From Casuarius casuarius (taxonomy: Eukaryota; Chordata; Aves; Casuariiformes; Casuariidae): a stretch of 64,000 nucleotides of DNA. Where the stretch lies: contig PTFA01000081.1 of the NCBI GenBank assembly GCA_003342895.1, positions 3,862,434 through 3,926,433 of the forward strand, read 5' to 3'. The notes under the pieces were generated by a model. The model saw only the letters and a list, made by a program, of their open reading frames with translations. It had not been told where the DNA came from and made no database searches. Positions within the stretch are counted from its first letter, which is position 1. The number at the start of each line of letters is the position of its first letter. A program made the translations under genes and the position numbers. Shown one piece after another: positions 1 to 15,400 of this stretch.

Positions 1-3000
1 GCTTCAGACTGTTCCTAAAACCATGGATTTCCCCTTGTTGCCTGTTAGATGAGTCAGGACTCTGTACCACAGCAGGTCAGCGTGGGTCTGTGATTCAGCT
101 CACAGTGCTACAGACTGAACAGAAGCAGAGCTCATTCCTCCCTTGGTCGTCCTGTTGCAAGGCAAGCTCTTGCCCTGTATATAGCCTTCTCCACCTGGGG
201 CTGTTTAAAAGTGGACAGAGAGACCAGCTTCATGAAAACGTCATAGATGTTTGCTAATGTGCGTAGATGGCTAATTTTACAGGAACACTTTTGTTCCTGC
301 CCTCGTTTTCTCAGATGAGAGGCTTCCTGGAACCCAGGATTTCTGTTCACAAGAAATCCTAATTTGAAATGAAATCTGGGGTCAGAGAAGCTGTTTGAAA
401 CCCTGGCACGCAGTATTTTCAGTGGTGTACCCAGTCCTGTCCCCAGGCATCTGATGACTGAAGCTGACGCTCCTTTGACATCCTTTTTGTGATTGTTTTA
501 AAAAAAAAAAAAGTTTGTTGAACTTGAGATGTTTTCAAAAAACATTAACAGTTTGATGAATTGGGGACTTTGCCTGACAAAACTCTGTTCAGTTGGAAAA
601 CTTCCAAACTGCTGTACTGGTTAAACAACAACTAAAAGTCTTTGCTAGGCTGGGTCAGCCATCTGGGATAAAGGGTGGGCGGCTGCTGTAAATTTACTGC
701 GAGTCGTATGCCTAACGTATTAACCCTCCATCTTCAGCAAATAGCGGTAATTTAACCCGAGTCTGGAATTCACTGTTGTCAATTTTGATCCTTCTTAAGA
801 TGAATGTAGCTTGGTTATACCTGATGCTTTAGTATAATCCCACAATTTAAATAAGAATGTCTAGGAGAGTTTAAACAATGCCAGCTACTGATACTGTCCC
901 ATGAAAGAAGCTGAAAACAAAACTTTCCAGTATCGAACAGGTGCTCCCTTATTACATTGTGCTAATGAAGTGGAAACATTCACTGCTGGACGTCCTGGGA
1001 AAGTCACCTATTATCTGACTGTATGGTACAACTCAAATTTTAGTGTGAACCACAAATACTGTGTTTAACACTAAATTCAGCATTGCTGTGTCTTTTTGAT
1101 AGTTGATTGTATTGATCATGAGATACAAGATAAAAATAAAAGACCATTCTATAGCTTTCTTTTTATTGTAAGTTAACAGGAATTCATTTTTCTTAAAACA
1201 CCATTGAAACAGTAATTAAAAAGTAGACAGAAATAGACTTGTTTTTGACTTGATATATTTACTAAATGCTAGTGTGATACCCAGAATATTTAATTTTCCT
1301 CCCTTATCCTGACACTCCAGTTTCAGCTTCACTTTTGTTGAAGGAAATGCTTCTTGTTCAGGACAGCCCCAATCCTGTACCATTAGTTGTCTTCAATGGA
1401 TGCAATGTAGACTTTAAACCTAACTGAAAACCTTGTAAAAAGTGTAGGCCTGCCCACAGAATGTTAATCTCTAGTTTTCTTTTCAGCAGGAGACTCTTTT
1501 TTCTTTTTATGTAAAATTTGCATTTGAAGACCCTCAATTTGCATTTTCTCCAATCCAGGATTAAATTAGTTCCCCCCCACCCACAGTGAAATAAGTCTAG
1601 CTTTAATTTAAATTTCTGTGTGAATACAATTTTCCAGGCAGGTAAACACAAAATAGTTTTCACAGCATGTTCTTTCTCAGGGTCTTAGGGGTGTGTATGT
1701 TGTGCGAGAAGTTGTTAATAAATTTGAATTTCAGAAATAATGAAAGAGAATATCCTTTTAGCTATTCATTGCAAAACATGGTGCAGCAGTTAGACCGATG
1801 AGGACATGATCAGAGATATAATTGTGGCCGTCAGGCCAGTTCTGAGGAGACAGACTCTTTTTAGAGTAGTTTATTTTTCCATAATTAAAATTGTGGCTGT
1901 GTCATTTGGAAATTAGCCCTCTGTGTCAATAGGGAAGTGATGGATTTAGTCAGCTGGTGTTGCGGCTGCTAGAGTTCCTCATAACCACTTGCCTTAAAAC
2001 CAAAATACATTTGAAGGCCTATCCAGAGTTGTGCCAGTCATTCATAATAAACATCTCAAGTCTGATGAAACTCTGGTAGTTTCAATTTTCAGTAGCTTTA
2101 TTTGAAGAGGGGTTTATTGCAGGCTGGAGACCTCTTAATGAACTTGGAGCCTAAGATAAAGAAAACTTAGATGATGGTTTGTAAAAACTTCAACCAGTCG
2201 GTGTTTTGGGGGGCATTTACATAGAAAAACGGTGAGCTTGGCCAAACTTTGCCTTAAATTTGGCAGGTAGTCAAGTCTGAAGTTTCAGGCTAAGTCCAGG
2301 GACTATAAAGAGCTGACAATTTGAGGGACAAATGCTTTGTCGAAGGAACTGACGATTTTCTTGCAAGAGGCAGGGGGAAAGGGTTGACTTCAGTGAATAG
2401 TTGGAGGCAAGCAAAGCAAACAGAAAGAGGAAAGATTTCTTAGGAGTGGCAGCATATTTGCTTCCATCATTTACAGAATGGAACACTGAACTTTCCTGAT
2501 TTGGCTTTATCAAAGTGTAGACTTTAAAAGAGGATTTTAAAATATGCCTGTGTTTTAGATATATTTCGATTAATCCAGGCATGAAATGGAGCATTTTATT
2601 TTGATCCGTATAAGGCAAAAGCAGTGAGTTAAGCCAACAGAAAATTCTTAAGGTTTTCCTTTTTGCTGAAAAGAAAATATACAGCTTTCATTTGATTTTT
2701 TTTTGTTGTTCTGTTTTGCTATTTGGCTCCAGAATTGAAATTTCCATACTGAGAGTGATTTTCAGATGCTGTAATACAAAGTGACTAGGAGTTTTTGATG
2801 GGGATGTCTTTGCCGCGTAGGGCTTAGTTCCGGGAATGTTTTCTGTACTCTGCAGCTCTTGGTCACAAAAAGCTGCTTATCACTGCCCTCAGTTTTTCCT
2901 GACACCCGTTTCTGTGCTATACCCATTTTCCTGATACCCGTTTCTCATAACCGCTGTCTCTGGCCATGCAGGTAGCGCAGCTCCCTGGGAGCTCTGTGTT

Positions 3001-3307
3001 CTTGCGTGCTGGTAGCTACCTGCTCTCTCCTGCAGCCAGCTCCAGGATGCTTCTCGCAGTCTGCTGCGCTTCTGTACTTCCACTGTCTGATTTTTCTTGT
3101 TCTTAATTACAATGCCTGTTACTGGCTAGAAGCTAAGCAGAGGCCCTACCCCTGCAGGCCCATTCCCGGCCGTCAGGTTGCTGTTAGGGGCAGTTAGTAT
3201 CTATGCATGTCTATCATTCTTTTAAGCATATTGTTCCTTAAGTTCTTTGCCTGTGTCTGCTCTCCTGTGCTCATCTGTTGTTTTTTTCCCTCCCACCCCT
3301 TTTGAAG
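1..3307 (+). other. FGGY intron (part)
   Basis: This is AT-rich intronic sequence upstream of exon A, with no exon recognised. Open frames up to 115 codons (for example on the minus strand at 2271-2618) lack recognisable domains and splice context. A near-repeat of TTTCCTGAcACCCGTTTCT (2895-2913 and 2927-2945) is the only local structure I saw. Confidence 0.7.
2895..2945. repeat. Imperfect short direct repeat
   Basis: The two 19-bp copies at 2895-2913 and 2927-2945 differ by one base (GACACCC against GATACCC) and are separated by 13 bp. It is a small local duplication within an FGGY intron. Confidence 0.6.
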
Positions 3308-3428
3308 TTAGGAACGAGACATATTTTGGAAACTATGCAGGCTGCAGGGCATCATATCAACACACTGTTTCTGTGTGGTGGGCTGAGCAAGAACCCCCTC
3401 TTTGTGCAGATGCACGCTGACATTACTG
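3308..3428 (+). CDS. FGGY: FGGY coding exon A (fourth from last)
   Basis: A 121-nt exon. The acceptor follows a pyrimidine-rich stretch (3280-3303) ending in GAAG; the donor is CTG|GTAAGT. It starts in phase 0 with Leu-Gly-Thr-Arg-His and encodes 40 residues plus the first base of a Gly codon. It carries the FGGY_C nucleotide-binding segment ([20 protein letters not shown]). An alternative acceptor three bases downstream (TTAG at 3310) would only remove the first Leu. Confidence 0.93.
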
Positions 3429-6400
3429 GTAAGTTAGAGGAAGTGGGGGGAGAGGAGTGTAAACTACGCTATTATTTTAGGTGGCTAAATACTTTGTCTT
3501 CGGAAAAATAAATACTTTCTTTATATAGAACTGTATTTTGCTGCTTGGCCAAAAATTGTATAATGAAATGTTACTTCCTGAAAGACTGGATTTCCTGAAA
3601 TTTAAAGACATTTGAATAACACAGAGATGTGGTACAAACAAAGCTCCATAATTTGTATTGTTAGACAACAGACTTCCTAGAGAAACATTGAACATGATTT
3701 CCAATCTGTAGCTCTTACCCTTAAAGGTTTTTCTAAGAAGGTGCAATGGAATTAATGCAATAAAATTTTTGTATGGAATTTTAAAAACTACTATGTATAC
3801 ATACATGCTTTTCACTATCAGGTTTTAAAAAAAGTTATTCTAAACTTACAGAAGTGATGCCATTAGTCTGATCACAAGAAGATAAAATAGACAAGAATAA
3901 CACATAGTACATTTTGTGAGCATGTTTTACATAAGATGTGTTGTATTTCTTTTGAAACGTCTATTAGCTTCGTCCTATTTGAATTCTATTGGACTTCTCC
4001 TGACACTTCTTGCTCACAGTGGATATTTTATCAATTATATAGAACCTTTTTTTCAGAATTGCTTCCGTGTTCATATCATTAAAATGATTTAGGGCACAGT
4101 TTGTGAATCCTTGCTCCTGCATGGAGTTGCATTTGATTTCTGTAGAATTCCTGATGGATGGAAGGGCCTGTGTGTATGGTACTTTACAGGAAGAGGTCTC
4201 AGGCTTGCACAGTATTTTTAAACTCCCTTTAGCCTGCCTGCATGGGATATCTTAGCACACCTGCCAGTCTGTTCAATATGCCTCAAAAACATGGAAAAAA
4301 TAGCAAAATTGAGTTTAAAGGACTTCAGCAAAACTTGGGATGATGTACGTTTTGGGTGTATTTCAACTTGAGACCAGTTGAATTGTCAGGAATGAAGTTT
4401 AAGGCTCAGATTTGGGGCATTTGGTATGAAGATCTGACTTGCCCTAACAACAGACCATACTTCATAACCTTGAATCAGGAAGGAAGATGAAAATATGCTT
4501 TATGTAATTACCTGAAGAAAAAACAGAAATGGAGACGCAAATAGCATAATGGCCATTCACCTAAAATTCACTAAATACATTGTCGTCAGAGTGGTACTTT
4601 CTGTTTGTGAAAAATGATGATGTCAAGTGCACACCTTTCCCTACATAACTCAGATGTTTTAGGTGAATTTCAGCTGCATGTAGAGTTGTGATTTTGGCTC
4701 ATGATGTTTAAAATAAAAGATCTGTGAAGAGGTATTCTGATTAAAATGTAATCAGGAGTCCTTTGACTGTAACTAATGGCCAAGTACAATTCAGTATGAA
4801 AAGGTCTTTTTGCAGTCTGTAGTTCTCCCCCGTTCGTACAATCTGTGACTGACAAGGGGTGTCAGAGTTCATCTCACTGAAATGCTCTTGGTTGTGTTGA
4901 GCTCATTAGAGCCTATCAGATAAAATAACTAACATTCCAGGATCAATCCCCCATTCTTATACGAAAAGAAAAAATCTGAATATATTATTGTTAGCTGGAA
5001 ATGCCCATGACTCAGTCATGCAGACATCCAATAGATAATTTCGCAGGCCACTTAGAAAGTATCTTGATTGTGTTGTTTGCCTGGTAAGAATTCTGTATGC
5101 GTTCTGATGATGGGGAAATGGGTAGTAAATTCTAGAGGACACTGAAAATGGGCTACTGCTTCAAAGCCTGGCAAACACCCCGAGTAGCTGTAAGCTTTCG
5201 TTTTAGATTATCTGCCTGTGTTCGAGGTTGACCCAGTTCCTGAGCTGTGGGACTATCGTAAGAGGAGGAATGCTCAGGTGACTGATCCTACGCTAATATT
5301 TTTAAGATGGACTGATCTGGTCACAATTGAGAGAAGGTTAAGGGATGGTGTAACTACACCAGTTTTGCTTTGCTGTTAGTAGTCATTCCAGCAATCAAAC
5401 AACAAGCCCTCACTGTATCCACTTTCTTTCCCTGACACTCTGTCTGTGCTAACTAGAGGGAGAAATGGCAAAAAGGCCGCTGTGACAGCTCTGTGTCTCT
5501 GAAAGCTGATTGATTGCAAGCAGCTTTACGCTGGTGGAACAGTGCAAAGTGGGCATAATGTGCCTGGATGCCTAGGATGCTAGGTGAATCTGCTCTGTAT
5601 TCATAATTGTTTCTTGTATTAATAACTTTATTCCCCATTTTGAAAAGTGTCTGTCTTTTCTGAGGGAAAGACTCTGTAGGAGTAGTTCATGGCTCACTGG
5701 TCTCAGTGAGAGATCCTCTTCCAAATTTCAGCTCTTTCTAATTGTGCAGTTGGCTCTCAGGAGCAGCTCTTCTTTTTTGAGTAATATCATTGAGACTATT
5801 CACAGAAGTCCATCTCCCAGCAATGTGTTTGCATCCTCAGTCATCGAATGAAATTATCTCAGTAATGGAAATGTGCACACATGCCAAATACCGTAGGAAT
5901 ATTAAATTCTTTGGCTTAGTGAGGGTGAGCATCTAATGTGTAGTTAGAAAAGTAGTTAGAGTGATGCAGTTATTTTAGTTTTTTTTAAAGAGAATTAAGA
6001 AAGCGGGTGACTTTTATTTGTTTATTCTCCTTTTCCTGCTGTTCTTACAGTAAAATACAGATCTTAGAAAATTTTGTGTGAACTGAGGGAAAGTATGTTC
6101 ATGATACTACTCATGGTAATGAAACTTAATTTGTGTAGAAAGTAGTTAGTATTTTAATTCTCCTTCAGAATATATAGTGAGTTTGTTTGTTTTTCTGGGG
6201 TTTTAATCTCCTTTTCATGTGTCTTGTAAAATTTGGAAGACAAGACTTCTCCTGTGATTTCATGCATAGCTTATGAAAGCTTACTGCTCATATTTTTATG
6301 TCTTCCAGCAAAAACAGACTGGCTTTGTTGATTATATATTTAAAAAAACAAACTCAAAAGAAACTCTTTTCTATTCATTGCAAAAGAAACAAAAAGCTTA

Positions 6401-9400
6401 CCACCTTATTTTCCCCTCCAGGTCACCTTTCAATAGGTGGGTGGGTTTGTAGGGTGTGGGTAGCAGGTTTATACCAGGCTGTTTGAGATAAATAGCTGTT
6501 GTCAAAGAGCTGGGGGCTTATTCTTTGTACGTTTTATGTTCTGCATGGATATTTTGCTGAAATCATTTTATTTAAATTCTGCATTTTTCTTGGAGCCTGG
6601 AACCACAGAGCAGAGATATTTGCATTAGTCTACAATAGAAGTGTAGCTCTGAGTGGAGTTGTGAGCTTGGTTTCCAAGTCAAGTCCTTTTTCCTTTCTTT
6701 TTTCTTTGTATTTATTGCTTTAATTATTTAGTCTGCCATTAGTGCTGCACTGCTTCATTCTTCCTAACAGAGGCATGGCTTTTTCTTCTATAGGCAAGCC
6801 TGTTGTCCTGTCCAAAGAAGTGGAGTCTGTTTTGGTGGGTGCTGCTATTCTTGGAGCTTGTGCTTCTGGGGATTTTGCATCTATACAGGTATGCAGTACC
6901 TGGATTTCTTTCTGTTTTATAGCCTTTTGCACTTTGCAGTTTGGCACCATGCACAGACTTTAATTTAAATGGAAAGGTTAGTACCTTCTGCACAGCCAGA
7001 CAAGTGCCAGCATCACATGCATCACTTCCTCTCCACCCCCTTGTTAACTCCGTATGTTACCGAGGTGTGTTGAAGGTTCATTTGTGACGGGGGGGGACAT
7101 GCAAGCGTAAGCTGCTTTCTATGAAATTAGGCTACGTAATTTCACAGGTGAACAAGGGAGTTTGGGAAGGTCCTGATAAGAAGGTCAGGCTTTCACCTCT
7201 GTTATGATATTTGTCCTACTTTGCTTCCTTCCTAATGAGGAATCTTAGACATAAGAAACAACATAGTAGTATTTACACAGTAAAAAAATGGCACACTTAC
7301 AGCTCTTGTTTGGCCCATGGTGAATGTATAGTTAGCAATGAGGACAGAACTTAATGTTTATTCTTGTTATTTTAATCCATTTACAGTTCTAAAAGTAGCA
7401 GTAAGGCTTTTATTTTCAGTGGATCAGCCAGAGCATGACTTAGTTGCATTTGTGTAAACAACAGTAATACACAGAGACCTGAAGAAGGGCTTATATGCCC
7501 CAAATCTTATCTATTTTTCCACCTGTCAGTTCAGCTAATAAAAGGCATTTCTTCTCCTCATGTTACACATAGGAACTAAACACTGCATTGCAATCCATTT
7601 GTACAAAATCATTTTTCAAGATGGTCTCTAGATGCATTTTTCTTTCTGACATCAGGCACAGATTTTTGTAGATGAAATTTTGAACTAAAACTTAACTGAA
7701 TGTGCTTTCTGAATAATGGGTAAGCTTCTCAGCCTGGTTCAATCGATGCAATACCATTGGAATCAATAAACAGATGAAAATCAATTGAGCAACTGGCCCA
7801 TGTTTGGAATTTTTCCAAATGTGAAAGAGAGTTTGAATATTCTACAAAGCAATATAGATTATCAGGAAGAGTAGTTTTCTTTCATTAGGGTTCTTCCATT
7901 AAAATTATTCCCATTGCAACAAACATTGTACAATGTATGTATCTGCATTTAATAATTATAATGCTTGTAACTAAAACTTGATCTTTTGGATGAATGTAAT
8001 TGATTTCAGTAGCAGCTTTTGGTTACAGGACTTCATGCTTAATTCGTACTCCTCTGTTAATCTTTTGCATATCTTCCGCCTTCAAGTACGCAGATATTTT
8101 GTTCCAAGTTCAAGATTTTTCGCACTATTATGCAATAAGCGAGCACCTCAAAACTGTTTTTATTAAGTCTGTCCTTATAACGCTTATAAAATTCTAATGC
8201 TGCAAAATTTTATCTAATGTGTTTTTGTATTATTTTGGTATATTCTTTTAAATTTATTTTTTATCCCTACCTCTCTATACCAAAAATATTTCAGAAGCAT
8301 ATCCAAGAATGTCAGAACAAATATATATTTTGTACATATGTACATACATATCCGTCAGCATAGCATGCTCCTTCAGAAATCTTTTTGAGTGAAACTAGAT
8401 CCTTTAAGCCAATTGTGTCAGAGATTTTTTAATTTAAAGAGTGTTTGCTCTTTTACTGTTGTGATGTGTCAGGAGGTTCCTACCGCCTGGCTTATAGGAA
8501 TGTTTTGTGGCTTGTCATAAGTACAGTGTAGGCTCTATGGATCTTCCTGGGCTAAACTTTATTAAGTGCTTACCCGTGACTGTTGGGAACAGGGCTTGAG
8601 GACTCCTTATGCTCCCTTCCCGTCTTTGCTCGAACCAGAGAAGTTAATATAAGTTCACAAAGAAAAAGAATAAATATAAATTTGAATCCGGTGCCTCAGC
8701 ACTGCATATGGAGTCTGATTTCCCAAATGCAGCCTCTGCCTTTTGCAGTTCTTCAGCAGCTGCCTCTAGAAGGCCTGACCCAGGGGTTATGCTAGTCAGC
8801 AGGAATGTTTCCCTTCATTTCACTGAGTTACAGGTCAAGCCCATATACTTCCTTGGAGTATCTCTGCAAAAGAAAAGGGGAATCTAATTTGAAGACTGTT
8901 GTGTTATAAATGGCACTGAGCATTTGTACCATGTTCCACTCCATCATACTGCCTGTGGTGATCACTGGGAGCTGGGTGAGGGCCTGAATCCTGTCCTGGA
9001 TACTAGAACATTTCTGCACTCACTAGAGGTTTTGACTTAGTATGGGTTTGGAAGACTGTTGTTAAAGAGGTGCCGCCTATGGTAATATCTCTTGTATCAG
9101 GTAGCAAACCATTAGACTGCGTAAAAATATTTTTAAAAGAAGTCAGCTATATGAGATCAAGAAACAAGAAACTGTATAGGTGTCTTTTGGGAAGGAAGTT
9201 AAATACATATCTTGCATTGCACTTCAATACATTTATTTTTCTAACAAATATTCCAAACCAGATATTTCTTAGAGGTGCTCCTGCAAATATTGAGTATCAT
9301 TGCAGTCTTTGCAAATAATACAAGTAACTAGCTGTTCTCCAGTAGATGGTTTGTGCGTATTTATTGTGCCTTTCAAAGGCCTTTGCTCAGTCTAACAGCA

Positions 9401-12400
9401 AAGGAAAAAAATGTGGTTTTTTTACCAATAACCTCATGGCTCTGTTTATTTGAAGAAGGATCTTTACTGTATTTGTCTCAGTGATTTTGGTCACATTTCT
9501 CAGAATTATTTTTGGGTATTTCCACTTCTCAGTGTCAAATCAAAATACTTAAAAGCTATCTGGTTTTCATGGGTTGGCAGTTCTCCATTTTCTAGAACTC
9601 CGACCTCTTTAGGGAAGCTTAAAAACAGCACCCAAAACCAAGATCCCTCAAAATCACTTCAGATGATCTTAGTCCAGCTCTAACATGCTCTGCTAACAGA
9701 AGCGCCGGCTGTTAAAAAGACATGTAAAATCCAGTAATGATAAGCAATAGTAGCAGTGCTGCCAAGCTTCTGCCTGGGAATCTCGTACAGAAATGTGTGC
9801 GTGTGCGCAGTGAGGCTGATGCTTCCCGGAGCTGGTGAGCCTACTGAGCAGGGCTGTTCTTGTATCTGTGCAGTAAATCAGATGCTTTAGGGATATAATG
9901 AACATGAAGCGTTGCAGCTGACTTGCCCATGCTGTTGGGTTTGGGTTTTTTGGGCATAGGGCAACCAAGTCAGAGCCACTGCTCCAGCAGTCTACTGTTC
10001 ACTCAGAAAATCTTGGCACCCAGAGAAGATCCGCAAAATCCATCAGGGCATCACTTCTCAGTAAGAGGAAAAAAAAGATGAGTTATCTAGGAAAGACCCA
10101 AAGATATGTTAACCTTACACAGTAATTAGAGTCTATTTAGATTAACGGTTGGGAATTGTGTTAGAACTGGCTGGTGTTTCCTTAGGGATAACGTGTCTGA
10201 ATGTGCTGTTACTTTCATAATCCTGTACTATGCTGATCCTTAGTCCTGTGGCATCCCAGCACTGGGATCTGGAGCTGGGGTACAGTGTGCTTCAGAGGCA
10301 GACGCACTGGAGGATCATGGCTCCACAGGACAGGGAGCTGACTTACCTACATGCCACTGTATGATGAACCTGATTGAAGTACATGTGAAACAATAGGATT
10401 CTGCCTCTTCACTTTCTTGGGCAATTGGTCATAATGACTGGAACAGTAAAGAGCTTTTCCTGTATCCTTTCATATCCCTAAATAAGTTTCTTCTCACAAA
10501 GAACCGAGCGCTAGCCTACCTCCTGTCTCCTTTCCCTTTATATATATGTTGTACACAGTAGCTGTTTGCAGGATGCAATATTTTCTTCTAATTTCTAATT
10601 CTCATATCTTTTTATTCTTATTTTGAGTGATTTGCCAAGTAAAGGAGACTTTCATGCTCTTTACTGACTACATCTGTATTAGTAAAAAAAATTTCAGTAT
10701 CCATGAACTTTGCAAATAAATGTTGGAAATGAAGGTTACTGCAATATTTTTGACCATGCAGGTTAATTTGCTAGATTCTAGTGTGATTTTAAAAGCTCAA
10801 GCCCCTTGAAACTGCAATTTCATCTTTAGGTAATTCTACCAAGGAAAGATTTATAACCTCCATCTCTCATGCCTGGTCACCATATGTTGTTCCTTCAAAG
10901 AATGTTGACTTCCCTATTTTCCTCTTCATTTACCCTCTCTGCATTTTTCTTCTCTGTGGTAAAAGAGAATTAAAACAATTGGTCTAGCCAAAAAGGAAAA
11001 AAGGACATTCAGTGCGATAACAGTTATTTCCCATTTCATTTTGGTTATTTAATCTCTAGAATCTCCTGAGAGGGGAGAAAATCTTCTGAATGTCTTCTTG
11101 CAATTTGATTTGTCTTTCATTTGCCCCTTCTACACCTTTTCATTTTAGTGGGTTTGTTATGTCCTTATAGTTGTGCCTCTGAACTGTAACAGAGCCTAAC
11201 CTGGGCCAGCACTGACACAGAAGACAGTACAACGTAAAGTTGCACAACATGAGGATTCTGAAATATATACCATATTTGGGGGGTTTGGATATTTGAAATA
11301 TATACTGCATTCAGTGAAATAACCTTAACATTGCTGATTTGAATGAGTCAATTTATTGGTTCTAGCCATTCCTTTCTAGCTGAGCAGCAGGATCCTGGTT
11401 TTCTATGTGATTGTTTCTGTAGTAAAAATATAGTTTCCGGTTTAGCAAGCCAGCAATTCCTTCTCAGTAAAAATGTTCAATAAATAAATGTCAAAGTTTC
11501 CAGTATATCCTCATTACTCTGCTTCACTTGTATGTAATTGAAAATGGGAAGAAGGTGCTGTTTGATTTGGCAATCTTCCAGCTCTTTTTTTTTTTTTGGA
11601 TAACCTACTCTTTGGGATAAAGCTGTACACTAGGGATCAGGATTATTGCCTTATAAAATCCTGCAGCCCACTGACTATTCCTTAATTGCATATTAAAACA
11701 ATTAATAAGATTACCTGTATGAAACTGAATTACCAGATTTATCTTGGATTTGGTTATCTTAAAGTGGGACATTATTACTGGCCAATATGGAAGAGAAAAA
11801 TCTTCATATGGTTTGCTAGAATACATTTTACCAGTAACTTTCTATAGTCAACTTTCTGCAATGATTTTGGGTATAAAACATTGACAACCAGTTGGACTGG
11901 TTTTCTTTCCTCCTCGGAGTCCTTCCATAGGACCTCATCTTGCACTGTTTTCAGCCTCGTGAACATTGGATAGTCCTTAGCAGAACAGTGAGTGTTACCA
12001 GCAAAGAAATAATGAATACCAAAAAGCAGGTAGCTGTGGTGGTGGTGGTGGTGGTCTGTTATGTGGAGCGGCTTAGCTGTACAACAGCGTATGTATTTAG
12101 CAGCATGTGCAGATGTGTATCAACAGCCCAATCTGTGATGTGCACTGTGATGTGCATCTTTGTGAGTGTTTAGTTGTGTGTGCAGTATAGTGTGTGGGTG
12201 TGTGATGGTCTGTGCCTCCTACCTCTTTCCCCCTTGCTCCCCATCAGGTTGCGTATATACTCCTTGCATATGTTCATTTCATCTTACTGATTGGGGTCAG
12301 ACTCCCCTCTAAAATAGGTACCAATATTCTAGCAATACGTTGCTCCTCTTTAGAAAGACGGGTAGTGTCTTCTATGTAGGAGGGATGCTGCCTTCCAGAA

Positions 12401-15400
12401 GAGCAGCACTCCCACCCAGAGAAAAGCTGGCATCTCTTTCACCTTGCGGTACCCTCCTGATGAGAACTGCTACCAGAGCTCTCACTGCAATGTATCAGTC
12501 ACTGATTGGTCCCACAAGTGCAGCTGAGACACCCATGCACAGGAGCACTTTGGGTCAAGAATGGGCTCTCTTATCAGGGAGATGGACAGGAAAATCCCTT
12601 TTCTTCCCATGACTTCTCAGACCTTTGTTGCATTTGATCCAGCACTAATGTTAGAGCTTTGGATTGGACGTCACTGCATTGTTGTGGCATGAATGTGACC
12701 TCAGCTGTTCAGTTAGAGGCAAATGTGGGCTGTCAGACAACAGAGAGGTCTTTTATTTTTCTCTGCTTCTTTCCTGTGAGTTATTCTAGAAAACAAGGAC
12801 TATAAGATTTTTCAGGTTTAAATTTGACTTTTAAGGGAAATGTAATCTTTTCTTTGTTGGCTCTGAGTGTTATGCAATTTGCTGATACATACTGAAAAGA
12901 GATGGGGAAAAGCTTTTTTCTTTATTGTATTTATAAAGGGGATTGGAGGTATACAAAAATGATCTAGATTCTGTAGAAAGAGATGTTGGATAATTACCTA
13001 ACATTGTAGTTGAGCAAGTGAGCTACCCCTTATGTGTGATTTACATCCTCTGAAGCAGCCCCGGAAGCTGTATGGATAAAGGTCCTCTGAGTTGCCTTCA
13101 GGATAAAAGGGATAGAGTCCCTAACTATGAAGGAGATATATTGCATACAGGGGTCAGAAGTTATGATGATGCAGTTGAAATGATTCACTTACAAGGCTGT
13201 ATTAGAGGAACTTGAAAAATTTTGTTTGTGCGCTGCTCGAATATGCTTCATTTAGTGGACATCCCCTCTCAATTGCCCAAGGAAGTTATTGGGTGGTATA
13301 GTGTAGGTGGTTAAAAAAAAAAAAAAATACCCCCCCCAGTTAACAGGATTTATGCAGATGAGCCTGGAAGAAGATACTATATTCAGTATATTCAGCTCCT
13401 AACAATGAAGATGTAATAGAAGATCATGAATATAAAAAAGGTTTTTTGTTCTTTAGTGCAACACACTTAATCTAAAATCTAGGTAATGGACCAACTGGTG
13501 ATTCTGAATGGACAACATTTTGTAAGAGCATCCATAAATAGTATTGGTACCTGATACATTTCTCTGCTGGCAGAACTGGAGGTGATTACGCTGTTTTCAC
13601 TTCTGGACCAGGATCTCAGTGGTGTAAATCTGATCCTCTATTCCTCTTGCAAAGCATTACCTGTCAGCTCATGGACTGGCATTAACACAAATGTTCTTGC
13701 TGATTTCCATATTTTCAAAAGAAAGAACCAAGTGAAAGATCAGGGAGGGGATATTTTTTCCCTTAGAAATGTTAATAACTTGGGAAATCAAAAGAGGAAG
13801 TAAAATTACTTCTCCCTGTTGAGTTAAGGAATGTTGCCTTCCCTTGTCTCATTAAAAATTTAAAGCACTCTTGTTTTTAAGCAGGGTGAATTAGTAATTA
13901 AGTGCTATAATCAAGTTGTGTAAACATAATATTGAAGGAGAGAAGCAAATTAATCATTTTGTTGGCTTGCTTTACCCAATTAATGCACCTTTTACTAAAG
14001 GGCTTCCTGTTGTGTTGGGATGGGTTTTTTCTCCTTTTCCTTTAATCAGAGGATTTTGGAAAGGCAGAGGACAGAGATGGTGGTTCTTAGGCACCATGCT
14101 GTACACAGGAGTGTGTTAAGGTGCTGTGAGCTTGCCTGCCTTTTCTTCAAAAGCTCCAAATTTGTACATTTAGAGTTTGAGTCCATGGTTCAGTGGAGAC
14201 CATCATTGGGCAGGGTTGGGTGACACCTTTTGTTTTTCTAAGTAGCGTAGTGGCTAGGTTTGGCCTCTTTAGGTAAGTGATTTTTTTTAATTTCTTCATG
14301 GGTATGTAAATAATCAGTCTCTATTGACAGGACGTACTCTACAAAATTACTTTAATTTTCAGTGCGTAACTTATATACCTATTGTTATACTCAGCATTTT
14401 AGCGGTGAAAACAGCTGAGTCTTCGCAGTCCATTCATTTGTTGTTTTCTCAGTTCTGACTGTCAGCAAAGTTATCAAGGGATGTCATGGACAGTTCATGA
14501 TGGGGACTCTATGGCTTGCAGAGAACCAGGCAAACACCGTCAGTCTTTTCCATGTAAGCATGTAAGGTGGTAGTTGGCTGCAGAATACATTTGCAGCTAC
14601 CAAGCCTGGACTCAAATCAATGACTCAGCAGTAGAACAACTCTATCGCTTTACCTCTTTCCTTGGTATTTTGACATTGAATTACGTCTTTGCCTAAATGA
14701 AAGGTGTTTGTTTTTTTTTTCTTGCATAAAGAAGTTAAATTCAATATGGCATGCATGAAACCACCAAGATACTGGCAATGCCTCTGGCTTTTGTATAAAG
14801 TCAGCTGCCTTCTTACCAGAAATCTTTAGAGAAATATAGATGAGAGAGAAAAATTAAAAGGCAGTGATTTGATGGCCACTGTCCAGTTCCTTGTGGCCTA
14901 GTGTTTATGGTACAGAGAGTGCCTTTTTAGTTAGCATATTTTGGCCTTACTGTCAGAAGTCTTAGCAGTAAGAGTAAAAAGTGGATGACTCACAACTACT
15001 CTTTTGCCCTAAGGATGATCCTTCTGTATTAAAGCTGAGAAATATAAATGCTCATCTGTCCCTGCCAAGCACAGAATGAGCTTTTAGTCAGCTTGAGTTT
15101 TCAATGTGAATTTTTTTCACTTTTCAAAAGCCACAATAAATACACGGAAGCATCTCTCTTTTCTTTCAGCTGACTTCAGTGGACAGTATTTACATATTAG
15201 TTGGAAATCTTCTCTTGGTGGGAGTCTAATCACATATACACGCACCACCACTTAGAGAGTCAAACAGCTGAGATGTGGCTGTAGCCGATAGCATGATGCT
15301 TTCACAAAAGCGCTGGGAAAAGTACCCTCTGTCTTGTTGCTGTTTACTGACATACGATACTGGTTGACATCTGTTGCCCTTCTCATTTGAGGTCTGTTTG

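Noticed and set aside
12340..12612. 90-codon + strand open frame
   Set aside because: Unrecognised product with low-complexity neighbours and no splice or poly(A) context; likely chance.
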